In this document: positions 51,909-63,516 of the stretch, piece by piece
Position numbering within the stretch: the stretch's first letter is position 1
How the letters are laid out: each line of letters starts with the position of its first letter
Assembly (NCBI GenBank): GCA_000827325.1
Contig: KN832873.1
Coordinates: forward strand, 1,812,245-1,876,244
Source: Oidiodendron maius Zn
Taxonomy: Eukaryota; Ascomycota; Leotiomycetes; Myxotrichaceae
Direction of reading: 5' to 3'
Length of the DNA: 64,000 nucleotides
Notes under the pieces: generated by a model
Seen by the model: the letters and a program-made list of their open reading frames with translations, nothing else
The model's database searches: none
What the model was told of the DNA's origin: nothing
Program-made: the position numbers and the translations under genes

Positions 51909-53219
51909 ATGCATTACCTCAGTAGCGCCATCGGTCTCTTCTCCCTGGTGTCTGCCGTAACTGCCAGCACGCCGCCCCCATCTCCCCAACAAGTGTTCGA
52001 TGCTCCTGTGCCACCGCATGACCACATCTCCTTACAGCTCTTTAATGAGCTAGAGGAGCTCTCGCGCCTCGTCGACATCGCATATTGCGTGGGCACGACC
52101 GGGATCGGCAAGCCGTTCACCTGTGCAAGCCGCTGCTCAGAGTTCCCCGCCTTCGAGCTGGTCTCAACTTTCAACACGGGCCCGCTGATGAGCGACAGCT
52201 GCGGCTACATCGCGATAGACCATGGCAGAGACCCCACAAGCCGAGGCAGGATCCTCGTTGCTTTCCGAGGAACCTATAGCATCACCAACACGATCGTAGA
52301 TCTGAGCACAATTCCCCAAGAATATGTCCCATATCCTGGAGACCCCGGTAAGTCCAATCAGCACCCACGAAAGAAGAAGTTCTTGCACTGGATATCCGCC
52401 CTCGCAGCCCCTACAAAGGATATACCCTCGGCTGCGGACCGCAAGTGCACCAACTGCACGGTGCACATGGGGTTCTGGACGTCGTGGCAGAACACACGAC
52501 CTTTAGTGCTCCCACACGTCGAAAACCTGCGTGCCCAATACCCCTCGTATGAGGTGCATCTTGTCGGCCACTCGCTCGGCGGCGCGGTGGCCGCGCTCGC
52601 GGGCCTGGAACTCGAGGGTCGTGGGTGGAGGACGACGGTGACGACGTTTGGGGAGCCACGGGTGGGGAATGCGGGGCTGAGAGATTTCATAGACGGGGTC
52701 TTTGGGCTAGCTGATGGCGCTGTGGAAGTGAAGTATAGGCGGCTTACGCATATTAACGACCCCGTGCCGCTCCTCCCGCTGGAGGAGTGGGGATTTAGAC
52801 AGCATTCTGGGGAGGTGTATATCTCGAAGGGAGCACTGCAGCCGGCAGTCTCTGATATTCGGCTGTGCTTTGGAGATGAGGATCCGAGATGCCTCGCGGG
52901 ATCCGCGAATTCAACTTCATCGTTCAGCGCTGCAGATTTGGAAGATATCGAGACAAGTCCGATCCCGGATCTCGAGGATATGGATATAGAGACACTGCAT
53001 TCCCGCTGGGGTCTTTCCATTCCTGCTCGATACAGAATATGGCAATTATTCTTCGCACATCGAGATTACTTCTGGAGACTGGGCCTATGCGTACCAGGAG
53101 GCGACCCGTATGATTGGGGACGGGACCGGTATGGTTCCGGGGATTCTTCTCCTGATGGAGAAAGTAAGGAAGATAGAGAGGCGGACGGGATGGCTGCTGA
53201 GAGAGCAAGGGAATTATGA
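51909..53219 (+). CDS. secreted class 3 lipase (triacylglycerol lipase / feruloyl-esterase-like)
   Basis: The frame from ATG 51909 gives 436 aa if unspliced. The signal peptide is MHYLSSAIGLFSLVSAVTAS. The alpha/beta-hydrolase shows ISLQLFNELEELSRLVDIAY, ILVAFRGTYSITNTIVDLST, the nucleophile elbow VHLVGHSLGGAVAALAG (Ser about 220), an Asp in THINDPVPLLP and a His in GFRQHSGEVYI. Paired Cys (KCTNCTVHMGF) are usual in the family. Bases 52348-52407 form a perfect 60-nt GTAAGT...GCAG candidate intron in phase; removing it deletes 20 residues (KSNQHPRKKKFLHW and so on) that look foreign to the family. I therefore favour a spliced 416-aa enzyme. The C-terminal 120 residues are acidic and not conserved. 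Confidence 0.9.
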   Translation: MHYLSSAIGLFSLVSAVTASTPPPSPQQVFDAPVPPHDHISLQLFNELEELSRLVDIAYCVGTTGIGKPFTCASRCSEFPAFELVSTFNTGPLMSDSCGYIAIDHGRDPTSRGRILVAFRGTYSITNTIVDLSTIPQEYVPYPGDPGKSNQHPRKKKFLHWISALAAPTKDIPSAADRKCTNCTVHMGFWTSWQNTRPLVLPHVENLRAQYPSYEVHLVGHSLGGAVAALAGLELEGRGWRTTVTTFGEPRVGNAGLRDFIDGVFGLADGAVEVKYRRLTHINDPVPLLPLEEWGFRQHSGEVYISKGALQPAVSDIRLCFGDEDPRCLAGSANSTSSFSAADLEDIETSPIPDLEDMDIETLHSRWGLSIPARYRIWQLFFAHRDYFWRLGLCVPGGDPYDWGRDRYGSGDSSPDGESKEDREADGMAAERAREL

Positions 53220-54046
53220 CGACGTGAACGTGAGCATGTATTCGGAGCATTAATATAATATCCTGCATCGTAGGCGTTGGCATTATATTTGCATTGGGTG
53301 TGCATTATCTCAATTAATGCGTATTAACATATATTATTTATCACGAAACTTCGTCACATTATTATGGACCACTGTTGGTAATCTATCGTTGTCTGTCCAA
53401 CATTAATATTAAGGAGATTAGAGTGTGTTGAACTCTTATGTATCACTTGGCAATTCGAAATATCCAGGCATATGCCACTGAATAAACATTTCATTTCATT
53501 TCAATATTTTCCTCCACCTACATAATAATCGTCCTAATTCGTCCCAAAATATATTAAACAACACCGATTCCCACCCATCCGTTTCATTTCCTGAAGCGTA
53601 GATCTCCTCCCACCTCCCCCCCCCCCACGCCCCCAAATCCAACCAAAAAGGTTGCGTGATTCAAAAAATAGCAGGCTCGCTAGAGTAGACGCGGCAAAAA
53701 CACATGCTTGGCAATTGGACAGGCTTTCAAAGCACTATCCGGGGTATCACCTCCACTTTGTCCCGGAGCGCGGGCGCTCTCGGCCGGGAAATCCTGCTTG
53801 TTGCCGTAAAATACAAAACGAAAATCTGTGGTGGGGCATGAAAGCAACAAATGTGTCCACTAACCCGCAACGGTTGCGGAATCGAGGTGGCTCGTACTGT
53901 ACAGAATGAGGCCAGGCGTCAATTATAATTACAGTGTAGGGTCATGAGAATGTCTATGGCACCTGTCCAAGTTGTCAAGATATCTGCCCTGCTGGGTTTG
54001 GGCTCTGTATATCTATCCTACCCTGGTCCTTGTAGTGGTGTGTCTA
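53220..54046. other. intergenic, convergent, with poly-C run
   Basis: 827 bases between two 3' ends, with a run of about 11 C at 53616-53626. No gene or RNA is supported. Confidence 0.45.
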
Positions 54047-57000
54047 CTAGTCGAAGAACGACTGTTCGGCAGTTAGGCCTGGAATGGGTTAGCAATGTTC
54101 TAGTATTCAGCTAAAGAAGAGGCTTACCATCGTCTCTCAACCTATTGCTACTCCCCTTACTCGAGGGCATTCCAAGCCCAAACATGCTGCTTTCTCTCCG
54201 CTTATTCTTCAAGCTTGCCGGGTTATCAGCAGCAAATTTGCGGTACAGCTCCCCACCGCCGTTGTATTGTTCATAGGCAGGGCCACCTACGGTAGGACCT
54301 CGATTGTTGTATTCGGGCCCACCCATCGTAGGAAAGGGTTGGTACTGGGTTTCGTACGAGGGTTGCAACGGCGCGAACCCAGTATCATTGCCGCCGTGTA
54401 AGTGCGACAGTTGGTGCAGTGGTTGCGGAAATGATTGTACTTGGTTGAACGACTGCTGATTGTAAGAAGGAGTTGGGAGGTTTTGGAATATCTGCTGGCG
54501 CGGAGAACGAATATCTTCTGGCGTCAAGGTTGGAGCATTGAGGGTGCGTTCAACAGGTGAAGATTGGTCTCGAGGATGATCTGGCTCTTGATCAAAAATA
54601 TCCTCGTACTGCTGCAGGAAGAGCGCAAAGACGGGAGCAGGGATGTTGAGAGTCGGCGAGAACACGATTCCAACATTGCGAACTGTCATCTTGTTTTGAT
54701 CTGAATGGTTCACGACATTGATGAGAAAGCCAGCCAAGTTTCGAAGAAGTGAGTTATTAGCAGAAGGCAGTCTGTGGACGAGGACATTCAGCGCGCTGAT
54801 CTTTTCATTAATGTCGCGTAATTCCGTGACAGCGAGGAATTCTAAGTGAAGTTCCCTTGTCAAAATCGTAGTCGGCAGTTCTCTGAGGTACAGCTTCAGC
54901 AGTGATGCCACCGCGTGGATGTCATAGTACTGCTCGTCCGTGACGAGATTCACGTCTCCTTCAGTATTGAATCGTTCTCGCAACTGCTTGATTACCACAT
55001 TGGATCCACTCAACCTGAAAATACCTTCTTCCATTGCAGCGTTCTGGGCGTCCAAATATTCAATGCAGCGATAGACCACAGCAGGCAACTCGATATTTGG
55101 AACATCAACCGGATGATTATACTTGACGGCCTCAGCCAAGGGCGCGCCGAAAACAGGTCTGACCGGTCCATGTTGCTCAACAGCCATCTGGGTCAAGTTC
55201 GTAGTTGAGTCATTAGGAAGAGCATCCAGAGACTCTCCTGACGGTCTAGGTCTCGACGATCCAAATCCGAAGAAACTACGCTTCTTTTGTTTCTTATCGT
55301 CGATGGTTAGTGGGGCAAGATTGTGTTTGTTGCCCCAAGCGCCGGCATCTTGAATCACCTGGGCATTCCTTGGCGCAGAGATTGCCTTGGAAGAATGAGA
55401 CTGAGCGATTGCCTCCCTCTCGTAGCCATTTATCGGCGGAGAAGGGGTGTGGGAGTGCTTCGACCTGACACCAGCGGGAATACTCCCCTGCTTGGTGTCC
55501 TCGTAGGATATGCCACGAAGATCATCGTTCGGCTCAGGCTGCATGTGACCCTTGCCTTGAGCTTGCGACTTCTTCTTCGTCATACCGTTTATATGTGCAG
55601 AACCAGCAGAACCGTTACGTCCATGGTCCTTCTGAACGTGGGCGTGATCATCTTCTTCCGAGTCTTTGTAGTCGACGTACTGGAGGAGTGCATCAACCCA
55701 CTGGTCACGCTCTTTGTCGCTCTCTGCGCACAGCACATGCCTTACGTGACTAGAAGAATCTTTACGTTTCGGTTCTAAAATCAGGAAGGCATGACGGTAC
55801 TGATTATCCATGTCATCAAGGTCATTTGTAGGCTCAACATGTTGCTGTTGCTTCCCAATTTGCGCATTCTGCAACTTGATCGCGCCGAGGTGAGGTCCAC
55901 CGGGCGACTCGTAGTATTTTAAGACCGGACCATCCAGTACGAAAAACCGTGCCTTCCAGCCGCCAAAGTTCTTGCCCCTCTTAGTCAGGTATCCGTTCTT
56001 TAAGGGCCTACCCCCGGGGCCGGTCCGAACCGGGCTCTCGGTGGTCGAATCTCCAATGGGAGTCATCTCCTCAGCGTTAGGTTCCATTGCGTTAGTGGAG
56101 AGATATCGACAAATCTCTAGAGCAGCTGTAGTGTCCAGTTGGGTGTTCAGAATCTCATCAAGGTACGTATCTAGCGCGACGCGTCGTGCATCGACCTTAG
56201 CCGGAGCATGACCATTGAATAATGACTTATCTGGCGCCCTCGCAGTGATTGGCGAAGACTGTTTTAGGGCTTGATCCAAATGTGTCAACGAAGCAGAGTC
56301 CTTCTCCACCCTCCAGAGTTCTCTGCCAGTAGCCCTGGAAAACACTGCCAGGGTAAATACGGGGTCCTCTTCAAAATTCTTGGGAAACAGAATGCTGGCC
56401 CTCGAAGGCTTAAGCCGGGAAGATGCAACTTTAACATCTACAGATGGAAGAGCATTCGGAGGAAGGAGCAGGTCGGGATATTCCTCAGTCACAAGGTCCT
56501 TGCATATGGCGTTTCCGCTGCCGTGGGATGGAGGTATGTACTCGTAGGAAGGAGGGGGAGCAAGGTTTTGATCGGTAGTCTTCTTGTTGATGACCAGAGG
56601 TGTGGGTGAGACGAGCTGTAGAGGCGGGGCAGCGGGCATGCCAGGGGAGCTGATTGACATGGGTGTGTTGGGCGGGAGAGGAATTGCTTGTCGCGGCGCC
56701 CGAGGGGAGAGTGGTATGGCCCCTGGGAATGCGGTGATCCCTCGAGGAGAAACGGGAGGCGATATCATGGAAGACTGATTCGAGCCCCGTGAGAGAGGCG
56801 AAGTGCCTCTATCAATGGGCCTTGGACTGGATGGGAGACCAGGACTGAGCAAAGGAGGCGACAGAACACCAGATGAGCTGTCAGTCGCTCTAGTCGAGGC
56901 GAGCATGCCGGCCAGAGACCCAGAATTAGAATCCGGCGAAGAAATCAGCAACTCAGCCGGAGGCGCGATTGGTACGGTCTGCCGCGAATTCTGTACCATC

Positions 57001-58840
57001 GTCTCATTCGGGTCAAAAATACCATCCTTCGGGGTCTTTGGCGTTCTCGACTTTGACTTCTTGCTCCTCTTGGACAGACTTCTCATCTCTGCCTCTTTCG
57101 CGGCAGCCATCTCTCGCTCTCTATCGTCCTCCTCTCTCGTTTTCCGTCGGCCACGGTCTGTAAATATGGGCAACTCGTCTACTTCCAAGATATCGTCATA
57201 ATCCGAGTCAGAATCATCGCCATTGCCAGACGACTGGTGGAGATGCGAGCTGGCCTCGTTCTTCTTCGCGAGATTGAGAGGAGCCGGAGGGGCTTTTCGT
57301 GGCGGCGGAGGATTGGGAAACTGCTTCAAATTCTGGTATGAGCCGGGTGATGATTCCACAGCAGTCGGAGAGGATGGTGGTGATGTATGTGTGCTGCCAG
57401 GTGCCTTCGGCAGTGGCGCCTTCGGAGGCGGACCTCGCGGCGGCTCGGATGGTAACGACCTAGACGGAGGGGCCGAAGCATTATACACGAGGTCTTGCCC
57501 ATCAGTCGCCTTTCGCTGCTGCTGAGCATTGGGATTGTACGGCTGGAATACTTGCTTCGTCGGCGATGGGACTTTCTGTGTTGCTTCGACAAGATGAAGC
57601 GGAACAGGGGCACGGACTGGGCTGTTGGACGAGATATTCCGGTGCGGCGCCGCATCGGTTGGGGAGTGCGGCTGGTCGCTGCCCAGATCTCTCAGCCCAG
57701 ACACAAGAGTCTCCACGCTTGGCTTTGTCGATGTTCCTTGCTCAGAGAGGGTTGACCCAGTCTCCGACGCCACAGCACCGCTGTTGGATTCGACCGGAGA
57801 GGGGTTTGCCAATTGTGCAATGGTCTCCTTCGCCTTCTTGCGATATCTCTCCTTGTCTTTCAACGCCCGCTCTAGATCCTTGTTAAGGCCTAGGATCATC
57901 GCCCTCTGCTTGTCGACTAGGCGCCATAACTGCGCATTCTGGGCCCCCAGAGACAGCTTCTCCTTTAGCAGATGCTGAATCGCCGCCTCGGGAGATCCTG
58001 CTGCCTGGATAACACTGGCGATATCAGGGGGGTCTGATGCCGAGTCGTTTTTAGAGTGGTGCGCGCTCGATACTGATGAGATCGCAGAGTCGATCGACGA
58101 CGTCCGCGGGGCTGTGCGACCCATATCTTTCCGGTGTTGGGGAGCGTTGGCTGGCATTGGCGGTCTGGTGCTCGTGGGGTTGGCTTCAGTGAACTTGGGG
58201 TTCAGGAGAGGGTCGGACACGCTTCGTAAGGCACCATTCGCAGCGTCCTGAGGAGGCCGAGGATATCTAAGGCAGACGTGAGCATCAAGGAGAGGAGCAA
58301 TGGCTATACCATAGAAATACGTACCTAAAGTTCTCCTTCTGGGAGGTATCAGTGGGCGAGTCGTCGATGGGGTAAAGCTTCCTCTCAGAGGCTAGCAGGT
58401 CATCGAGACGCTCCTTTGGCGAGCGCGGCCCGTCCGGTATGATATGATTCCCACCTGGAGACTGACGGGCACCGGTCCTCGCAAAGGCGGTTCTGGTGGG
58501 AGTGCCACTCAACGGCGTGCCAGAGGTCGAGGCACCGGCGGAGGAGGGGAAGGTCGCTGAAGTAGCAGAGGGCGCGATGGTGCTCGTCTGAAGAGGACTC
58601 GGGGCGGCCTTGCGCTGGGACCTGGAGGGAAAGCAGACGGTGAGCGGCGCGTTCCAGAAAGCCTGGGAAGGAGGGTTGGGATGCAGAAGGGATGACGAAC
58701 CTTTTCCCCAGATCTAACGCCGGGTTAGGATTGCTGGCGACGTACTGCGCCTGATGCCGGCCAACGGTGGGACTATCTTGGGAGGAGAACTGAGGCAGGG
58801 CGTCGTAGGGTCCATCGTCCTGCTGCGAGGGCTGCGACAT
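54047..58840 (-). CDS. PX-PH-RhoGAP protein (Bem3-like)
   Basis: The exons are 58701-58840, 58325-58621, 54128-58266 and 54047-54078, giving 1535 aa. Bem3-type GAPs switch off Cdc42/Rho at growth sites and are recruited by phosphoinositides. The N-terminus is MSQPSQQDDGPYDALPQFSS. A coiled coil lies at about 245-296 (LLKEKLSLGAQNAQLWRLVD), and a long Ser/Pro-rich part follows. PX is at about 735-875 (EDPVFTLAVFSRATGRELWR), PH at about 899-1013 (LKNGYLTKRGKNFGGWKARF) and RhoGAP at about 1184-1371, with the Arg finger in EEGIFRLSGSN and KLYLRELPTTILT. A last short exon (GLTAEQSFFD) is supported by a TGCTAAC branch and CAG acceptor. Without it the frame ends in KPLL inside that intron. The first intron uses the weaker donor GTTCGT. 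Confidence 0.92.
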
Positions 58841-61800
58841 TTCCCTGCCTGAGACGGCGACGCTGAGCGGAAGTCCCTCTCGCAGTCGCAATCTCTCTAC
58901 GCTCGGCGCAAACACGACGCACTGAGCAAGACGCACTCCACACCTGCACTGATCCTGCAGTCCCTGGTACTTGGTTCGAGGGTAGGATATGGGAGAATTG
59001 GGAGTTTCGAAGAACCTGGTTTGTGTCGCACGTTTGGCGGTATGGGCGAAGCGCTCGGACGGGGGGTGTGTGTGAAAGGCGGGCGGATGATATTATACAC
59101 AACTGGGATTAGGTATTATCACAAACAAACTAGCCATGGGGGAGGGGCGGGTAGAGGAACGACAGTGCGGAGGTCGTCGGCGAGGAGAAGAAGAATCAAG
59201 AGAGGTGGAGGGGGTAGAATTGAGGGGAGGTTTAGGTTTTTGGCGGAATAGGGGGGAGATGTGATGGACTGTGATATAATCGAGAGGATTGCAGCATCGG
59301 GCGGTTTGGCGAACCTCCAATCATGGGACCTCTTACCCCTTTTTTTTTCGGTCTGGCGCGGCCAGAGTAATGTCTGAGAAAGAGGAGAACGTAGATAGAA
59401 ATAGAAACTATGCATACGCACTGCACCGCGAGCAAGAGGGGAGTGCCTTTCATACCCTCTGGTTCTTCTCTCTGCCTCTCTCCTCCGAGTCTCCATCTCC
59501 CAGCGGTCCTGTATGACCGACCCAGGTACTGTACCCTCCTACCGCCACAAACGCTCTCTCAAGGACCCACGTACGTACACTGGTCATCATCCTGCCTCAC
59601 TGCTCCCCCCAATCACAGCGTCGGATCGACCTGCTCTCACGCGTTCCGAGTCAGACGCCATCGTCCCTCCGTTGAGCCTCGCACCTGTCTCGTCCCCAGC
59701 GGCGACCGCCTCGAGCAAGATCGTCAGACCAGCCCACCCGCGAATCACCGCCCTGAGCACGGGATGCCCTCTTCACAACGCTGCCGAACACGCACCTACC
59801 CGCCCATATCACAGACCGGCCACAGATTCAACATCACGCCCCGGGACCTCCTCGATCGTGTCCCGCACGCCTATCACAGCGCGTCCCAGCCCTGGGGCGT
59901 GATGTCCGGGCCAGCGGTTCACGCCCAGACCAGGTGGCATCCCATGGCTGGCTTCTACACCCGAGCTGGACAACCATAAGGACCTGGCAGAGGGGTGAGA
60001 TGGGGAGCGTCATACTGTTGACGTCTTATGGCCCTTTCGAGTAGCACCCGCCGCATCGTGGCGTACCGTACCTACATGCGAGGTTCGTATATGACCAGAC
60101 ATCCACCCGCACCTCCTCCTCTGCAAGCGCCAGGAGTACAGCGGGACGGGATGTGAGGTTGCGGAGCACGTGAGACCAGCTATGGCTTGAGAGCTGAACG
60201 TTGTCGTGGACTTCACTTTCATTTAAAGATGCATTGAGCAGGTTTTATCAGGTAGTATTCTGTGGTGGCTCTGTATCAGGTCCGAGAGAAGACAGATACT
60301 CCGGGACGTGATTGATTCCAATGGCCGGCCCAACCCACCCACCAGCCCCATCTCCAATTCCAACATATCTTACTTCGCACTCTATTTTCCTTGCCCTATG
60401 GTCTCAACGAGCGCATCTCGTGGGCCAATCCATCACGGCCACATTCTCTAAGGTTTCGTTTTGAGCCTCAAACGCGCCCCAAGTCCCACTTCGTCAGCCC
60501 CAAGCCAAATTTGGGCGCGATCTCCCGTAAGCATAATACACGCTCAGTATGTCTCCATTGCGCGTCCTTCTCATCATTGCTTTCCTCACAACCTATTTGT
60601 CACATCTCTCACCGACTATTCGGGAATGCAAGCCCAGAGAGGCTGTGCCTGTTTCAGAGAGCCGGCCGGCAGTGTCTACAACGGCATAAACGTGGGGAGC
60701 TGGGTGACACGGCACGGGATTCAGATTGGGGTTTGGGGATTCGCAGGGCAGTAAGCCGATGCTGTCGTTTCATAGCGTGTGTAATAAGCAGCTACGTCGG
60801 GAACACCGGTATCTTGTCAGTAGTTATGTACTATACCGTGCTTAAACCCATCATCTTGCGGCACGTAGCTTGATATAGACTTTATTGAGAGTTGACCCAA
60901 AGAATCACTTTGGGCCTTAGGATTCCAGGGCAGATCTTTGGCAGCGTATACGGTTGCAAACTTGTTGTACAGCTGAAGCCTGTAGCGGAGAGATGTCAAG
61001 GCTTAACGTGCCTTCAGCGCTGAGGCAGGTATTCGATTGCTCCTAGGAGCTTTCGAATGATGCGATTCGTAGCTCGTTTCCTTGATATATCCTTGCGATG
61101 GGATGGTTGGGATCATGCCCTGACCTAGTATAGACCAGGCTCCTGGCGATATGCGATTCCAGAAGATGTCTGTTCGCCAGCCGTTTCAAGAGATCCGGTT
61201 TGTATATAATCTGCTTGCGTCAGCGGCAATTTTGCTCTTTGACCCGATAGTATCCTACTTCTTTACGATATATTCATGGCGTGAAAGACTGGGATGCAGC
61301 AACAAGCACCGAAAATTAACGCACTTCGGGCGAGCTATTGCCTTACAGCCCAAGCTAGAAGATATCAGGCTGCCATTCGATCGGTAGCAGTTGATGTGGT
61401 CACATTCTTCGATAATTCGATATTTTCCGGCACTGGACGTCCAAAGCCCGTTCTCTCTTCAACCGCTATGTCTTCGAGAAGTGTTGCTGTACGTGTACGA
61501 GAGTTGTTTTCCTTTCTTGGTCCAAGACACGATTTTCGTCTGCTGCATTCTCTTTTCGGGGTCGATTTATAGAGGTGTCGAGAGTTGCTCTCAGCGAGGA
61601 TATACACCGCAACTTCACTCAACCCAGAGGACTGATGAAAGCATGCAAGCCGAAAATACCGAATGAGAATATGTGAATAATGGGTGCGGATTGGATGAAG
61701 GCGGTTCATCGTAAGGCAGAGGGTCATAAGAATGTATCCTCTCCGCTTTGCATAGAAGGAGTTCGCGGGCAGAGATTCACCGTTCTATGGCAATCTTGGT

Positions 61801-61853
61801 CTCGTATCTGGCTATAGCTGCGTCGGGCCCGAAGCCATGCTTGCATCCCATTT
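58841..61853. other. 3-kb gene-poor region, no gene supported
   Basis: This is the promoter side of the RhoGAP gene and the 3' side of SDH6. From 59150 to 60000 several long overlapping frames exist in a C-rich stretch, but none has protein-like features; they are probably chance frames in GC-rich promoter DNA. At 60549-60689 a 46-codon frame begins with a hydrophobic, signal-like segment (MSPLRVLLIIAFLTTYLSHL), too short to support. I see no RNA gene or repeat. Confidence 0.4.
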
Positions 61854-62226
61854 TCATCTTATGTTCTTTATTCCCGGAGATGAGTACATTTCAAACTGTC
61901 TTTGGCCCTTCCGTAGGAGGTACTCTACCGCAGCGAAGTCTCTCCTGTCAACGGTAATATTCTTCCGGAACTCGGTCCTGTCATAATATAACATTAGCTG
62001 TTGCTTCAAGAAGCTGTAGAGCGCCTGATCTCAATATATGAGTATCGATTTGCACAACTTACCGCGCGAAGGATTCGAAATGTGGCCTAGCATTCTGCAA
62101 TTGGAGTTAAGATGTAAGAGCTTCCAAAATGTGTCGCACAACACTCACTGCAGGCTTTTTCCTACTTTCTCTCAGGCATTTTCGATACAGGCTTAGCACC
62201 TCGCGCTGAAGACCGGAATATCTCAT
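61854..62226 (-). CDS. SDH6: succinate dehydrogenase assembly factor 1 (LYR protein)
   Basis: There are three small exons: 62149-62226, 62063-62094 and 61854-61977, with introns of 54 and 85 nt. The protein is 77 aa: MRYSGLQREVLSLYRKCLRE, then SRKKPANARPHFESFARTEF, NITVDRRDFAAVEYLLRKGQ, QFEMYSSPGIKNIR. SDHAF1/Sdh6 is a mitochondrial matrix LYR-motif chaperone that helps insert iron-sulfur clusters into the Sdh2 subunit of complex II. The LYR motif is in SLYRKCL, and the DF and YLLRKGxRQ blocks are family hallmarks. Exons of 78, 32 and 124 nt leave no single-frame ORF of useful length. It shares a 263-bp divergent promoter with the FAA hydrolase. Confidence 0.92.
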
Positions 62227-62489
62227 TATTTTGGGCTCCGTTGCTCCAATTGTCGGCCCTTGTACCTGATGTCGCAGTTAACGTTGATGAGACGGAAAAA
62301 TTAAGGTCCAGCACACCGACAAATATCCCGGCCGCCGTTGCCGATGACTGGAGACGGCGTCCGAGAGCCTTCACATATCGTACAGTAATGTGTTGATAAT
62401 CAGATCTAGTCCCATAGCTCTTCTTCCTTCCATTCTTGTTTTATTACTACAAGATTTAGATCATAACCATCCTGTAAACAAAGTTCGAC
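62227..62489. promoter_or_regulatory. short bidirectional promoter SDH6 / FAA hydrolase
   Basis: Only 263 bases separate the two divergent ATGs, so both promoters and both 5' leaders must be compressed here. No clear TATA box is visible. Confidence 0.6.
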
Positions 62490-63516
62490 ATGACTTCCTT
62501 TTCCGTAGGTTACTCCACGAACCCTTCACTTCAGACCCCCATTTTTGACGATATTGTAGCGCCTTGTCAGGTTCCTGGCCAAAGACGGCCGAACATATTA
62601 TGGAGATGCAATTCTCCCGCGAGGAGTGTCCGACATTTCCAAGGCCAAGCAGGCCAAAATCATCCAGGGTCAGATTTTTGGAAAGCATGAAGTCACGGAC
62701 CAGATCGCAGATATTCGACTCCTTCTTGCCCCCCTAAGTCCAGAAGATGTCAAGACAGTCAGGTGCCTGGGTCTGAACTACGAACAACATGCCAAAGAGG
62801 TTCGCTCTATCATAAAGCGGAATAATTCCAAAGCTTACTTTTGCAGTCCAATATGCCAATTCCAAAATATCCTGTATTGTTTGTGAGTTCTTCCGTCGCA
62901 TGCATTTGAGGCACTTGGCACTGATCTCCTTCAGTATAAACCCGCCACTTCCCTCTCTGGACCCACGGATCCCATCCCAGTCCACCCGCTGGCTCAAGAG
63001 GGCACTGGCCTAGATTACGAATGCGAGCTCGTCGCCGTGATTGGGAAGGCCTGTGCCGACGTCCCTGAATCCAAAGCTCTGGACTACGTCCTCGGGTATG
63101 CAGTTGGCAACGACGTCTCCCACCGAGACTGGCAGTTAGCACGCGGAGGCAGCCAGTGGTCCCTCGGCAAAGGTTTTGATGGCTGGGCTCCATATGGACC
63201 AGGCATCGTCAGCAGCAGTCTGATCAAGGATCCGCAAAGCCTCAGAATCCAGACAAGACTGAATGGGAAGATCGTTCAAGACAGTAGCACTAAGGATATG
63301 ATATTCGGCATTGCCAAGACGATTGCATTCTTAAGTCAGGGGACAACGCTACTTCCCGGGGACCTGATCTTTACCGGAACGCCCCAGGGTGTTGGAATGG
63401 GGAGGAAACCGCAACCTGTTTGGCTGAAGGATGGTGATGTCGTGGATGTTGAACTTGAAGGCGTAGGAATTTGCTCGAACAAGGTAGACTTTACAAATCC
63501 GAAGTCAAAGCTATAG
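62490..63516 (+). CDS. fumarylacetoacetate hydrolase family protein
   Basis: The exons are 62490-62504, 62560-62799, 62847-62882 and 62935-63516, giving 290 aa. The first coding exon has only 15 nt (MTSFS) and the third 36 nt. FAH-family enzymes (FAHD1 type) cleave C-C bonds of acylpyruvates or decarboxylate oxaloacetate using Mg2+ or Mn2+. The lid region is RLVRFLAKDGRTYYGDAILP. The core shows CLGLNYEQHAKE and PVLFYKPATSLSGPTDPIPV. The metal ligands are the two Glu of DYECELVAVIGK and the Asp of YAVGNDVSHRDWQ. GTPQGVGM is the conserved end block. Which substrate it uses cannot be told from sequence. It has no clear mitochondrial presequence. Confidence 0.93.

Noticed and set aside
54111-54127. 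C-terminus KPLL of the RhoGAP gene as an unspliced end
   Set aside because: A GTAAG donor, a TGCTAAC branch and a CAG acceptor show that these bases are intron; the last exon encodes GLTAEQSFFD.
59410-59979. Overlapping frames of 129-189 codons upstream of the RhoGAP gene
   Set aside because: C-rich promoter DNA lacks stops in several frames at once; the translations are Pro/Ser/Thr/Arg-rich without conserved features and overlap each other.
60549-60689. 46-codon frame with a signal-like hydrophobic start
   Set aside because: Too short, no cleavage or Cys pattern, and no splice continuation in frame; could be a chance hydrophobic run.
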